Shown: in pieces, positions 46,356 through 55,638 of the stretch
Layout of the letters: each line of letters begins with the position of its first letter
Position numbering within the stretch: position 1 is the first letter of the stretch
Source of the DNA: Alloiococcus otitis ATCC 51267
GTDB lineage: Bacteria; Bacillota; Bacilli; Lactobacillales; Carnobacteriaceae_A
Direction of reading: 5' to 3'
DNA: 64,000 nucleotides
Assembly (NCBI RefSeq): GCF_000315445.1
Contig: NZ_JH992957.1
Coordinates: 88,854-152,853, forward strand
Program-made: the position numbers and the translations under genes
Notes under the pieces: generated by a model
The model's database searches: none
The model's input: the letters and a program-made list of their open reading frames with translations, nothing else
Told to the model about the DNA's origin: nothing

Positions 46356-46592
46356 TTAGAAAATTAAATCATAAATCAAGACAACTAGGATGGCTCCGAT
46401 GGCTGCTGGTAAAAGCGCAAAATCGGCAACAGTTGGTCCTAAATCTCCTAGGAGCCAGCCTCCTAGAGAAGACCCAAGAAAACCAACGATAATATTTCCG
46501 ATCACCCCACCTGGGACATCTTTTTGGGTGAAATATTGGGCTAAAGCTCCAATCACACCACCAATGATCAGTGAAAGTATAAATCCAATCAT
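46356..46592 (-). CDS. GlsB/YeaQ/YmgE-family (transglycosylase-associated) membrane protein
   Basis: The 78-residue hydrophobic protein has three predicted membrane segments and the glycine-rich signature GGVIGNIIVGFLGSSLGGWL. Despite the family name no enzymatic activity is established; members are general-stress membrane proteins. ATG 46592 is preferred because GAAGGAG is just upstream and the family starts MIGFI; a longer frame to 46697 overlaps the telA end. It is downstream of telA on the same strand. Confidence 0.8.
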   Translation of the reverse strand: MIGFILSLIIGGVIGALAQYFTQKDVPGGVIGNIIVGFLGSSLGGWLLGDLGPTVADFALLPAAIGAILVVLIYDLIF

Positions 46593-46690
46593 TCTAGCAC
46601 TCCTTCCTCGTCTTATTATACCCTCACTAGGGTTAATGCACAATGGAAGTTTAAGCCCTTTAAGAGGGGGAAGCAAGATGGTCTTAGAAT

Positions 46691-47899
46691 CTACCATTCA
46701 TGGTCATCAGGCTTGATCTTATCTTCCCGACTGAGGTCTAGGAGTTGGTTTTTCATCTGGTCTTCCATAACGTAGAGTCGTTTTTCGGCATCTAGGCGTT
46801 TTTGGTGGCCTTCTTTTTGAATGGCTAGGACTTCTTGTAAGGTATCAATTAAGTCTGTTTGGGTTTTTTCTAGGGTTTCAATATCAACCACGGCTCGTTC
46901 ATTTTCCCGGGCAGTGTCAATCGAGGATTGTTTAAGCATCTCTGAATTTTTCTTAAGCATTTCATTGGTTGTTTCAGAGACTTGTCGCTGAGCTGTGATT
47001 GCCTCTTGCTGGCGGAGCAGGGTAAGGGAGATGACGACCTGGTTTTTCCAAAGGGGGATAGCAGTATTAGTAGAGGTTTGGATTTTCTCCGCCAAAGTTT
47101 GGTTGGTGTTTTGGATCATCCGAATTTGGGGAGCCTGCTGAATGGTGAGTTGGCGGGCAATTTTTAAGTCGTGAACTCGTTTTTCTAACCGGGATTGGAA
47201 TTGGTTGAGGTCGTTGACCCGCTGGACCGTCATGGAGTCATTGCCCGACTCAGCCTCTTTCATGGCTTCAGGCAGTTGGGCCTGACTTATCTGGTCCATC
47301 TTGAGTTCGCCAGCTGCGATATAGACATTGAGGGCTTCATAGAAGTCTAAGTTTTTCTCATAGAGTTCGCTGAGCATCTCATTGTCTTTCAAGAGTTTGT
47401 CTTTTTCTTGGTCTAGCTTGCTAGCAATTTTATCCACCTGGGCCCCGATCATTTGGTACTTGGCTGTTGTTTCATAAATGGACCGGTTAATTTTTTTGAA
47501 GATCCGCTTGAAAATATTAGAATTTTTTGCGGTTAATTCTTTGGGGTCAGCTTCTTTCAGCTGGTACATGAGGTCGTTGAGAATCTCCCCAATATGGTCA
47601 GTATCTTGGTTTTGGACATGGTCTAAGACATTTTGGGAAAAATCGCCTATTTTTTTCTGGGCAGCAGCCCCATAATTGAGGACAGAGTTGATGTCCTTGT
47701 CTGAAATTTTCTGAGACAATTCCTTGGCCTTGACCTGGTGGTCGGCCGGCAATTGGTCAAAGGTTGATTGGCCTTCCTGGCTAGGGGCTAGGCTGGTGGA
47801 TTTTTCTTCTGATTCTTGGTGTGACTCTTCTTCCTGGTCAGAGCTCGCAAAGGGGTCGTTTAATAAGTCATCAAAGTAGTTATTATTTTGGTCATTCAT
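46691..47899 (-). CDS. telA: TelA-family toxic anion resistance protein
   Basis: The 402-residue, mostly helical protein matches the TelA family (conserved core NQTLAEKIQTSTNTAIPLWK, then VVISLTLLRQQEAITAQRQV). The first 45 residues are an acidic Asp/Glu/Gln/Ser linker. Family members are associated with tellurite and cell-envelope-antimicrobial tolerance, mechanism unsettled. The start ATG 47899 follows AAGGAGA. It is 23 bases after xpaC; the xpaC-telA pair is common in Bacillota. Confidence 0.88.
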   Translation of the reverse strand: MNDQNNNYFDDLLNDPFASSDQEEESHQESEEKSTSLAPSQEGQSTFDQLPADHQVKAKELSQKISDKDINSVLNYGAAAQKKIGDFSQNVLDHVQNQDTDHIGEILNDLMYQLKEADPKELTAKNSNIFKRIFKKINRSIYETTAKYQMIGAQVDKIASKLDQEKDKLLKDNEMLSELYEKNLDFYEALNVYIAAGELKMDQISQAQLPEAMKEAESGNDSMTVQRVNDLNQFQSRLEKRVHDLKIARQLTIQQAPQIRMIQNTNQTLAEKIQTSTNTAIPLWKNQVVISLTLLRQQEAITAQRQVSETTNEMLKKNSEMLKQSSIDTARENERAVVDIETLEKTQTDLIDTLQEVLAIQKEGHQKRLDAEKRLYVMEDQMKNQLLDLSREDKIKPDDHEW

Positions 47900-47922
47900 G
47901 AGCTTTCAATCTCCTTACTCCA

Positions 47923-48624
47923 TTAGATCTCAGTGTCATGGATACTTTTCCAATTTTGAAAGGTCTGGTCATGGTCATCTAAGCTGTCTTCTGTGATATC
48001 GATACTAGCTTGGATGGAAGACAGGTCAGCTTGGCGAAAGTCTAAGTAGTCCTGGGTGATTTCCTGGCATAGGTCTTCGATGGTTTCCGATGATTTGGTT
48101 AGAATGTCAAAGGTTGCCTTGCTTTTGGCAGTGTGTCCTTCAATCTTGACAAACTTACGGGTCATATCATCCAAGGAGGGGAGGTGGATATACAAGAATT
48201 GGTCTACTTGGTGGAGGCGGTCTGGTTCTATGACAATATCTTTGAATAAGGACTTGGTAATTTCAATCGTGTTGTGACGTTTTTCAATTGCTGATAGCTT
48301 ACTAGAAGACTTTATTTGTTTTTCAATAGCTAGGATATGTTTTTTGCTGGTTTGCATGGTTTGTCTAAAAAATTTGATATCGTCTGAAGACAAGCCCTTA
48401 GACCGGTAAAAATTTTCCTTATCCTTGGACAACTTGGGGACTTGGGGCGATTGGCTGTCCTTTTGGAATGATTTTTTGATTAAAAAATAGGCACCGCATG
48501 CGGCCAAAACTGCTATGATGAGGGCTAGGAGACTATTGAATTCGTCGTCAAGGGCCGCCCCAAGTACCAGCGAAAAGGCCAGGCCAGTTAAAAAATAACT
48601 TAAAAATTTCTGGGATCGGGTCAT
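47923..48624 (-). CDS. xpaC: XpaC-family membrane protein
   Basis: The 233-residue protein has two adjacent N-terminal membrane helices (about 10-27 and 32-50) and a cytoplasmic helical domain (PKLSKDKENFYRSKGLSSDDIKF region). It matches the XpaC family (named for 5-bromo-4-chloroindolyl phosphate hydrolysis, but without a catalytic motif). ATG 48624 is 6 bases after GGAGG; the upstream ATG 48630 touches that site. It forms a unit with telA. Confidence 0.8.
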   Translation of the reverse strand: MTRSQKFLSYFLTGLAFSLVLGAALDDEFNSLLALIIAVLAACGAYFLIKKSFQKDSQSPQVPKLSKDKENFYRSKGLSSDDIKFFRQTMQTSKKHILAIEKQIKSSSKLSAIEKRHNTIEITKSLFKDIVIEPDRLHQVDQFLYIHLPSLDDMTRKFVKIEGHTAKSKATFDILTKSSETIEDLCQEITQDYLDFRQADLSSIQASIDITEDSLDDHDQTFQNWKSIHDTEI

Positions 48625-48751
48625 GGTCATCCTCCTTAAAAAGGCATATTCTTATAGTTAGTTTACCACATCTGTGCTAAAGTAGGAATTGGACTAAAGC
48701 TGTATTTATAAAAATCCTACAATCGATTAGGATAAATGAGTGAGGGATAAA

Positions 48752-49297
48752 ATGGATTTTGAAGAAAAAACAATCAAGCGCCAAAAAATTTACAAGGGGA
48801 ATATCACCGAATATGAAGTCTTTACGGTTGAACTCCCCAACGGTCAAGAAGCCAGTCGAGAAATTGTCTGGCACGGTGATGCAGCAGGGGTTTTGGCCTT
48901 TAAAGACGACAAATTGATTTGTGTGAAACAATACCGCAAGCCGATTGAGCGCTTATCAATTGAGCTTCCTTGCGGTTTAATCGAAGAAGGGGAGACAGCT
49001 GACCAGGCTGCCCTAAGAGAGTTAGAAGAGGAAACGGGCTACCGGGCCTTAGACCTAAATTATGTCACTGAATTTTATAACTCTCCTGGCTTCACCAATG
49101 AGAAGCTTTACCTCTATGAAAGTGAGGATTTGACCCAAGTTGAAGAGCCATTGGATCAGGATCCTGACGAATTTATTGAAGTGGTTAAACTGTCTTATGA
49201 CCAGGCCTGGGATTTGGTAGACCAAGGCTTGATAAATGATTCCAAGACTATTTTTGCCCTCTACTATTGGCAATTAAAGTTGGCTAAGGGTGATTAG
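48752..49297 (+). CDS. nudF: Nudix hydrolase, ADP-ribose pyrophosphatase type
   Basis: It hydrolyses ADP-ribose to AMP and ribose phosphate. The 181-residue protein carries the complete Nudix box (GLIEEGETADQAALRELEEE then TGY), preceded by QYRKPIERLSIELPCG, the ADP-ribose pyrophosphatase pattern. ATG 48752 is used, with GAGGG 5 bases upstream. Its stop touches the next ATG. Confidence 0.88.
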   Translation: MDFEEKTIKRQKIYKGNITEYEVFTVELPNGQEASREIVWHGDAAGVLAFKDDKLICVKQYRKPIERLSIELPCGLIEEGETADQAALRELEEETGYRALDLNYVTEFYNSPGFTNEKLYLYESEDLTQVEEPLDQDPDEFIEVVKLSYDQAWDLVDQGLINDSKTIFALYYWQLKLAKGD

Positions 49298-49525
49298 ATG
49301 AAAAATGAAGGCAGTCAAGGTAAAATGAAGATCAATCTAAAAAAAATAAAGCAGGCTTGGACTGACTTCCGTGAAGAGAGAAAGTTAGCCAAGCAAGGCA
49401 AGACCAAGAAGAGCCGGTTAAGTGAGCGGGACCGTTACCGAAAAGTGGAACACCGGCTAAACTTAGCCATTATCGCGGTTTCCTTAGCTTTGGTCATTGT
49501 TTTATTGTTCACATTCTTTATTTAG
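49298..49525 (+). CDS. Small basic membrane-anchored protein, function unknown
   Basis: A 75-residue protein not recognised by function. The N-terminal two-thirds is strongly basic and charged (KINLKKIKQAWTDFREERK, SRLSERDRYRKVEHRLN). A single C-terminal membrane helix (LAIIAVSLALVIVLLFTFFI) ends the chain, so the charged part is probably cytoplasmic. It starts immediately after the nudF stop and ends 14 bases before mtnN. An internal ATG at 49325 is an alternative start. Confidence 0.65.
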   Translation: MKNEGSQGKMKINLKKIKQAWTDFREERKLAKQGKTKKSRLSERDRYRKVEHRLNLAIIAVSLALVIVLLFTFFI

Positions 49526-49539
49526 GAAGGGGAAGTCAA

Positions 49540-50250
49540 GTGAAAATAGGGCTTATCGCTGCTATGGACCAGGAAGCTAGGTTATTAATTGAAGCAATAA
49601 AAGACCTGACCAAGATAAATTTAGGTCACTTAGACTTTTACCAAGGCTTGCTAGGGTCAAGCCCAGTTGTTTTAGTCCAATCTGGTATTGGCAAGGTGAA
49701 TGCCGCTATCGCCACTTCCTTATTGATCAGTCACTTCCATGCAGACTTTATTATCAACACCGGTTCAGCTGGAGGGATTGGCTCAAACCTTTCCATCGGG
49801 GACCTGGTAATTTCAGACCAAGTGGCCTACCATGATGTGGACAACCGGGTATTTGATTACGCTTATGGCCAGCTGCCTCAAATGCCGGCTCGTTATAAAG
49901 TCAAACCTGAATTCTCCAAGCTGACTCAAGACCTGGGCCAAAAATTAGGCTGGCACACCCGGTCAGGCTTGATGGTGACAGGGGATTCATTTGTGGCTAG
50001 TAAGGACCAGGTTGAGCAAGTTAAAAGCCACTTCCCCAAGGCCTTAGTGACTGAAATGGAAGGGGCGGCTGTGGCCCAAACCTGTTACAATTTTGATGTT
50101 GACTACCTCATTATCCGCTGCTTATCCGATACGGCTGATGAAGAGGCTAGCCTTGATTTTGAGGAATTTATTGACCAAGCTGGTAAGGCCTCAGCAAGGC
50201 TGGTTATTGAGCTAGCGGAAGCCTTGGCGAAGCATGAAGATACTAAGTAA
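49540..50250 (+). CDS. mtnN: 5'-methylthioadenosine/S-adenosylhomocysteine nucleosidase
   Basis: It cleaves adenine from methylthioadenosine and S-adenosylhomocysteine, recycling methyl-cycle by-products and yielding the AI-2 precursor. The 236-residue protein has the N-terminal IGLIAAMDQEARLL with the catalytic Glu region, NTGSAGGIGSNLSIGDLVIS, and VTEMEGAAVAQTC, which holds the ribose-binding Glu. It starts at GTG 49540 after AAGGGGAAG. The nudF-small protein-mtnN order is compact and probably one operon. Confidence 0.94.
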   Translation: MKIGLIAAMDQEARLLIEAIKDLTKINLGHLDFYQGLLGSSPVVLVQSGIGKVNAAIATSLLISHFHADFIINTGSAGGIGSNLSIGDLVISDQVAYHDVDNRVFDYAYGQLPQMPARYKVKPEFSKLTQDLGQKLGWHTRSGLMVTGDSFVASKDQVEQVKSHFPKALVTEMEGAAVAQTCYNFDVDYLIIRCLSDTADEEASLDFEEFIDQAGKASARLVIELAEALAKHEDTK

Positions 50251-50283
50251 AATGAGTTTAAGTTATAGAAAAGGAGCATGTGT

Positions 50284-51633
50284 ATGGAATCAAGCAAAGA
50301 ATATATCCAGCAAGTGATTGATAAAGTTAAGGCCAAGCACCCGGAAAAAGAAGAATTTAACCAGGCTGTGACAGACGTTTTAACCTCCTTGGAAAAATAC
50401 TTAGACCAACATCCGGAAGTCCAAGACCATAACCTTTTGGAGCTTTTGGTTGAGCCAGAGCGGGTCATTAAGTTCCGTGTACCTTGGCAAGATGACCAAG
50501 GCAATTGGCGGGTCAATGAAGGACTTCGTGTCCAGTTTAATTCCGCTATCGGTCCCTACAAGGGTGGTATCCGCTTTGACCCCAGTGTGAATGAAAGTGT
50601 TATCCGGTTTTTAGCCTTTGAACAGATCTTTAAAAATAGCTTAACTAATCTTCCGATTGGAGGAGGTAAGGGTGGGTCTGACTTTAACCCCAAAGGCAAG
50701 TCTGATAATGAGATCATGCGCTTTTGCCAAAGCTTTGTAACTGAACTACAAAAATATATTGGTCCTGATTATGATGTGCCTGCTGGAGACGTAGGGGTTA
50801 GCAAGCGAGAGATATCTTATATGTACGGTCAGTACAAACGGTTAAGAGAGATTACACCTGGGGTTTACACTGGTAAGCCTTTGACCTTTGGTGGGAGTGT
50901 CGGCCGGACTGAAGCGACTGGGTATGGCCTGGTTTATTTTGTGGATGACCTCTTAAAAGATCGCGGAGACTCACTAGAGGGCAAGCGGATTGTGGTTTCG
51001 GGGTCAGGCAATGTGGCTGGCCATGCTATCAAAAAAGCCCAAGATTTTGGCGGCTTAGTCCTAGCTTGTTCTGACCGAGGTGGCTACTTGTATGACCCTG
51101 ATGGGATTGACGTTGACCAAGTCATTGCTATTAAAAGTAACCCTAACAATACCCTAGCAGAGTATAAAAGAAAAGGGGGGCAAGCCAAGTACGTCCAAGG
51201 GGAATCAGTATGGGATTTGGATATCAATTATGATATTTCCCTTCCTTGTGCAACCCAGAACGAAATTTCAGAGTCCCAGGCTCAAAATATTGCTAGTTCC
51301 GGCGTCTTTTTACTTGCCGAAGGGGCCAATATGCCGGTGGTTAAAGACGGCCTGGAGGTCTTGCTTGATCATGACATCATTGTTTGCCCCGGCAAGGCAG
51401 CCAATGCTGGTGGGGTAGCTGTGTCAGCTTTAGAGATGTCCCAAAACTCCCAGCGCCTGTCTTGGACCTTTGACCAGGTTGACCAAAACTTGCAAGTCAT
51501 TATGCAGGATATTTACCAGGCTTGTAGCCAGGCCGCCAAAGATTATGGGGATGACAAGAACCTTATCTTGGGAGCTAATATTGCTGGTGCTGACAAGGTC
51601 TTCCAAGCAATGTTAGCCCAAGGATTGGCCTAG
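50284..51633 (+). CDS. gdhA: NADP-type glutamate dehydrogenase
   Basis: Reductive amination of 2-oxoglutarate to glutamate. The 449-residue hexameric-type enzyme has NSAIGPYKGGIRFDPSV, the catalytic-lysine region LPIGGGKGGSDFNPKGKSD and the nucleotide-binding VSGSGNVAGHAIKKA. Its size equals E. coli GdhA. ATG 50284, 7 bases after AAAGGAG, is preferred to ATG 50278. It is followed by its own terminator. Confidence 0.95.
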   Translation: MESSKEYIQQVIDKVKAKHPEKEEFNQAVTDVLTSLEKYLDQHPEVQDHNLLELLVEPERVIKFRVPWQDDQGNWRVNEGLRVQFNSAIGPYKGGIRFDPSVNESVIRFLAFEQIFKNSLTNLPIGGGKGGSDFNPKGKSDNEIMRFCQSFVTELQKYIGPDYDVPAGDVGVSKREISYMYGQYKRLREITPGVYTGKPLTFGGSVGRTEATGYGLVYFVDDLLKDRGDSLEGKRIVVSGSGNVAGHAIKKAQDFGGLVLACSDRGGYLYDPDGIDVDQVIAIKSNPNNTLAEYKRKGGQAKYVQGESVWDLDINYDISLPCATQNEISESQAQNIASSGVFLLAEGANMPVVKDGLEVLLDHDIIVCPGKAANAGGVAVSALEMSQNSQRLSWTFDQVDQNLQVIMQDIYQACSQAAKDYGDDKNLILGANIAGADKVFQAMLAQGLA

Positions 51634-51673
51634 GTTTTTGACCCTCCAATAAGCTAGTTAATTAGAATAATAT

Positions 51674-51706
51674 AAAGAAGGATAGTAACTTGCTATCCTT
51701 CTTTTA
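51674..51706 (+). terminator. Terminator of gdhA
   Basis: AAAGAAGGATAG, loop TAACTTG, CTATCCTTCTTTTATT. Confidence 0.88.
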
Positions 51707-51784
51707 TTGTTTTTATTAATAGTAGAATGGAATTTTTTACATAAAATCAAGTTATTTTAGTTTTTATTATTGCCAAAAAAAAGA

Positions 51785-51826
51785 TTGTCCGTTACAATAC
51801 ATGTATAGATAATGATAATCGTTTTC
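51785..51826 (+). promoter_or_regulatory. Fur-controlled promoter of the siderophore importer
   Basis: -35 TTGTCC (51785-51790), a 17-base spacer and -10 GATAAT (51808-51813). The -10 is the start of a Fur box, GATAATGATAATCGTTTTC (51808-51826), which matches the 19-base consensus GATAATGATAATCATTATC at 16 positions. Iron-loaded Fur bound here would block the promoter. Confidence 0.85.
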
Positions 51827-51847
51827 AATTAAAAGAAAGGAAGACTG

Positions 51848-52831
51848 GTGTTGGATGAAAGAAGAAAGTCCAGCTACCTGCCGCTTATTGGGATTGCCCT
51901 AGTCTTGGTCCTATCTTTTGTTTCCTTATTTGTTGGGGTCCATGACTTAGGCGTCAACCATTTACTGTCTTTAGATGACATGCAGGTAAAAGTCCTTCTA
52001 ACGACCCGGTTGCCTCGGACCATTAGCTTGGTTTTAGCAGGGGCTAGCTTGTCAGTGGCAGGATTATTGATGCAAAAGTTAACCCAGAATAAGTTTGTCT
52101 CACCCACAACAGCTGGGACTATGGCATCGGCCCGGTTTGGAGCCATTTTATCCATGGTGATTTTTGCTGGAGCTACATACTTCCAGCGCATCCTCTTTGC
52201 CTTTGTTTGTGCCAGTTTAGGGACCTTGATCTTTCTTCTCTTCTTGCGAACGGTCAAGCGGAATAAGTCGATGATGGTGCCCTTGGTCGGGATGATGTTT
52301 GGCAATATCGTCAGCTCTGTTGGTTCCTACATAGCCTTGCGTTATGACCTCGTTCAAAATGCCAACTCCTGGTTTCAAGGAAATTTTTCCCTGGTGACTT
52401 CAGATAATTACCAATTAATCTTCCTAGCTCTTCCGGTTTTTATTTTGATTTACTTGTTTGCCCATTACTTTACAGTAATGGCTTTGGGCCAGGAAATGGC
52501 CACCGAGTTAGGGGTGTCCTACCGAGTGATTGAACTGGTTGGGATCTTGTTAGTTGCCCTTGGGACCACTGCAGTCCTTTTGACTGTTGGGTCCATCCCC
52601 TTTATTGGCATTATTGTGCCCAACCTGATCTCATTGAAAGGAGGGGATAACTTCCAGAAAATGCTCCTACCAACGGCAATTTTTGGGTCAGTTTTTACCA
52701 TCGTTTGTGATATCTTAGCAAGGATAGTCATAGCCCCATATGAACTGCCAATTTCTGTCGTGGTTGGAGTCTCGGGAAGCATCCTATTTTTATTCTTACT
52801 TTTGAGGGGTGAGCGTAAGCTTGCAAAATAA
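51848..52831 (+). CDS. yclN: Iron-siderophore ABC transporter permease (YclN/CeuB type)
   Basis: The 327-residue polytopic FecCD-family permease contains TRLPRTISLVLAGASLSVAG, the strongly conserved N-terminal signature, and GSIPFIGIIVPNLISL, the segment that contacts the ATPase. It is the first of a permease-permease-ATPase-binding protein operon, the order of yclNOPQ/ceuBCDE. The start is GTG 51848 (TTG 51851 also possible) after AAAGGAAG. Expression should be iron-repressed. Confidence 0.88.
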   Translation: MLDERRKSSYLPLIGIALVLVLSFVSLFVGVHDLGVNHLLSLDDMQVKVLLTTRLPRTISLVLAGASLSVAGLLMQKLTQNKFVSPTTAGTMASARFGAILSMVIFAGATYFQRILFAFVCASLGTLIFLLFLRTVKRNKSMMVPLVGMMFGNIVSSVGSYIALRYDLVQNANSWFQGNFSLVTSDNYQLIFLALPVFILIYLFAHYFTVMALGQEMATELGVSYRVIELVGILLVALGTTAVLLTVGSIPFIGIIVPNLISLKGGDNFQKMLLPTAIFGSVFTIVCDILARIVIAPYELPISVVVGVSGSILFLFLLLRGERKLAK

Positions 52832-53783
52832 GAAGCCATACCTGCACTTGGTCTGGTTAGGCTTGTCAGTCCTTATTTTAACTGTCCTTTACTTGTTCTA
52901 CAATACCCGGGGCAACCTGGCCTTCGCCTTAAATTTAAGGGTCAGCCGCTTACCTGTCTTTGCCTTGGTAGGTCTTGCCACGGCGGTAGCGACCGTAGTT
53001 TTCCAGACCATAGCAAAAAATAATATCTTAAGTCCCAATATCATCGGACTAGATAGCCTGTATAGTTTGTTCCAAACCCTGATCATCTTCTTTTTTGGGT
53101 CAGGTCACTTGCTAGGCCGGTCTAGCCAGCTGAATTTTATCATCAGTACTGTCTTGATGGTGGTAGCCTCATTCGGCTTGTTCTACATCTTTTTCAAACT
53201 TTACCCAGGCCGGATTTTCCTCCTCCTGATGACCGGTTTGATTTTTGGGACCTTGATGCGTAACTTAATTGTCTTCTTCCAAGCCTTGATTGACCCCAAT
53301 GAATTCCAGACTATTCTTTCCCGGACCTTGGTTAGCTTTAACACGGTCGATTCTTCACTGATCTGGCTCAGCCTGGTCATTGTAGCTCCAATTGTGATTT
53401 ACTTATTTTTTCACTCCCATACCTTGGATGTCTTGCATTTGGGGGATGTCTATGCCAAGGGTTTAGGAGTCTATGTCGACCGGGAATATTTTTACTTATT
53501 TATCTTGGTCAGTATTTTAACGGCTGTTTCCACAGCCTTAGTGGGTCCCATCACTTTCCTTGGCTTTTTAGGAGCTAACTTGGCCTACCGAATCATGCCT
53601 TCCTACCATCACACCTGGCTGTTTTTAACCGCATCTTTCATTACTGTTCTTTTGTTGCTTGCCAGCCAGTTTATAGTGGAACACCTCTTGCCTGTTCGCA
53701 CCTCGATTGGTGTTGTGATTGAACTGATCGGTGGCATCTATTTCTTATACCTTATTATTAAAGAAAGGAAGCAAGTATCATGA
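52821..53783 (+). CDS. yclO: Iron-siderophore ABC transporter permease (YclO/CeuC type)
   Basis: Second FecCD-like permease, about 320 residues, with RVSRLPVFALVGLATAVATV and a conserved VGPITFLGFLGANLAYR in the cytoplasmic coupling region. The start is uncertain. TTG 52821 lies 11 bases after GAGGGG; GTG 52809 is in frame but without a ribosome site. Either way it overlaps the 3' end of yclN. It forms the heterodimeric pore with YclN. Confidence 0.87.
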   Translation: MQNKKPYLHLVWLGLSVLILTVLYLFYNTRGNLAFALNLRVSRLPVFALVGLATAVATVVFQTIAKNNILSPNIIGLDSLYSLFQTLIIFFFGSGHLLGRSSQLNFIISTVLMVVASFGLFYIFFKLYPGRIFLLLMTGLIFGTLMRNLIVFFQALIDPNEFQTILSRTLVSFNTVDSSLIWLSLVIVAPIVIYLFFHSHTLDVLHLGDVYAKGLGVYVDREYFYLFILVSILTAVSTALVGPITFLGFLGANLAYRIMPSYHHTWLFLTASFITVLLLLASQFIVEHLLPVRTSIGVVIELIGGIYFLYLIIKERKQVS

Positions 53784-54538
53784 TGGATTTGAACCATGTC
53801 AGCAAAACTTTTGGTGAAAAAACTGTCGTTTCGGATGTAACCCTTCCCATTGAAAAAGGCAAAATGACTGCCTGTATTGGTCCAAACGGGGCCGGCAAGA
53901 GTACCCTTTTAGAGATTATCAGCCGACTCATTCCTAGAGATTCGGGTTCCGTTATCATTGACGGGTCTGAGGTCAATTCCTTTAAGCAAAATGACCTAGC
54001 TAAACGATTGGCCTTCTTGAAGCAAACCAACAACATGAATGTCCGCCTAACCGTCAGCGAACTTGTCTGTTTTGGTCGATTTCCTTATACCAAGGGTCGG
54101 TTAAATGCCAACTGCTGGGACAAGGTCAACAAGGCATTGACCTACCTAAACTTAAAAGAATTAAAAGACCAATATATTGATACCTTGTCTGGTGGTCAAT
54201 TGCAACGGGCCTTAATTGCCATGGTCTTGTGCCAGGATACAGACTATATCTTGCTGGACGAACCCTTGAATAACTTGGATATGACCCACGGGGTTGCCAT
54301 GATGAAGACCTTGCGCAAGTTGGTTGATGATTTAGGCAAGACAATTATCACGGTCATCCATGACGTTAACTTTGCGGCTAGCTATGCTGACAATATTATT
54401 GCCATGAAAGACGGCCAACTCTTCAAGTCCGGCCCCACTGACCAGGTCTTGACCAAGGAAACTCTAGACCAACTCTTTAACATGGATATTGAAATCATCG
54501 AAAGAAACAATAAAAAAGTCATTCTTTACTATGACTAG
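53780..54538 (+). CDS. yclP: Iron-siderophore ABC transporter ATPase (YclP type)
   Basis: The 252-residue ATPase has Walker A GPNGAGKSTLLE, the signature LSGGQLQRALIAMVL, Walker B YILLDEPLNNLDM and the H-loop VIHDVN. It powers the importer encoded by the neighbours. ATG 53780 overlaps the yclO stop (ATGA), so translation is coupled. Confidence 0.93.
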   Translation: MMDLNHVSKTFGEKTVVSDVTLPIEKGKMTACIGPNGAGKSTLLEIISRLIPRDSGSVIIDGSEVNSFKQNDLAKRLAFLKQTNNMNVRLTVSELVCFGRFPYTKGRLNANCWDKVNKALTYLNLKELKDQYIDTLSGGQLQRALIAMVLCQDTDYILLDEPLNNLDMTHGVAMMKTLRKLVDDLGKTIITVIHDVNFAASYADNIIAMKDGQLFKSGPTDQVLTKETLDQLFNMDIEIIERNNKKVILYYD

Positions 54539-54547
54539 GAGGATATT

Positions 54548-55600
54548 ATGAAAAAATTAATTTACCTATCATTATTATCAAGTTTAACCCTAGCTGCCTG
54601 CCAAAACGACCAGAACCCTAATGAATCCGGCCAGGAAGAAACTAGCCAAGTTGAAGACAGCCAAGAAGAGATGAACCAAGACCAGGGAAGTCAAAGTGAA
54701 GACTCTGGGGCAGACCAAGAAGATGAAGAAGGAGAAGAGGATCAAGCAGATGGAGACCAGGCCCAACTGGAAGTAACCGACCCACTAGGCCACCAAGTCA
54801 GTTTGCCATCTGATCCAGAACGGCTAGCTGTCTTTGACAACGGCCAGTTAGACATTCTCCAGGACCTGGGTTTAGCTGACCGGGTTGTCGCAACCGCAAC
54901 CGATAATTTGCCTGACCACCTGCAAGAGTTTGCTGACTTACCGGTGGCTGGGACCTTGCATGAAATTGACTTGGAGATCGCCAATGCCGAAGAACCCGAC
55001 TTAGCTATTGTCGCTAGACGGTCTAGTGATAACTATGATGCGGTTAGTCAAGTGGCCCCGACCTTGGATATGTCAGATGCTGACGGTGACTTGTGGGCTT
55101 CTATTCAAGAAAACCTTAGTTTATACGGGGAAATTTTTAACCTAGAGGATGAAGCAAGTGCAATTGAAAGTGACTTGGAAGCCTCCCTGTCTGACCTACA
55201 AGAGCAAAATGAAGCCTCTGATTTATCCACCCTGGTCTTGATGACCAACGAAGGAGCCTTGTCAGCTTTTGGTAGTGGTTCACGCTACAGCTTTGTTCAT
55301 GATTTGTTTGGCTTTGAACCAGTTGACACTGGAATTGAAGCTTCCCGTCACGGGATGGACGTCTCTTATGAATACGTGGTTGACCAAAACCCGGATTTGA
55401 TTTTTGTTATTGACCGGACAGCAGCTATCGGGGGCGACCAAGAGGCTGGTGAATTTTCCGACAACCCACTGATACAAGAAACAGACGCCTACCAAAAAGA
55501 CAATATTGTCTACTTGACACCAGACGTTTGGTATCTCAGTGAAGGTGGGACCCAGGCCTTAGCCCAAATGATAGAAGAAGTTTCAGTTGTCTTTGACTAG
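54548..55600 (+). CDS. yclQ: Siderophore-binding lipoprotein (YclQ/CeuE type)
   Basis: The 350-residue lipoprotein has a signal peptide with lipobox LAAC (Cys18). A 55-residue Asp/Glu/Gln/Ser spacer (19-74) lifts the binding domain from the membrane. The domain begins VTDPLGHQVSLP and has TLVLMTNEGALSAFGSGSRY and IFVIDRTAAIGG, close to petrobactin/enterobactin-type binding proteins YclQ and CeuE. A catecholate siderophore is therefore the likely ligand, which is inference. No siderophore biosynthesis genes are nearby. Confidence 0.88.
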   Translation: MKKLIYLSLLSSLTLAACQNDQNPNESGQEETSQVEDSQEEMNQDQGSQSEDSGADQEDEEGEEDQADGDQAQLEVTDPLGHQVSLPSDPERLAVFDNGQLDILQDLGLADRVVATATDNLPDHLQEFADLPVAGTLHEIDLEIANAEEPDLAIVARRSSDNYDAVSQVAPTLDMSDADGDLWASIQENLSLYGEIFNLEDEASAIESDLEASLSDLQEQNEASDLSTLVLMTNEGALSAFGSGSRYSFVHDLFGFEPVDTGIEASRHGMDVSYEYVVDQNPDLIFVIDRTAAIGGDQEAGEFSDNPLIQETDAYQKDNIVYLTPDVWYLSEGGTQALAQMIEEVSVVFD

Positions 55601-55638
55601 ACTTGAATTCTAATAGCGTTTTTCCAGATAATGAAGCT

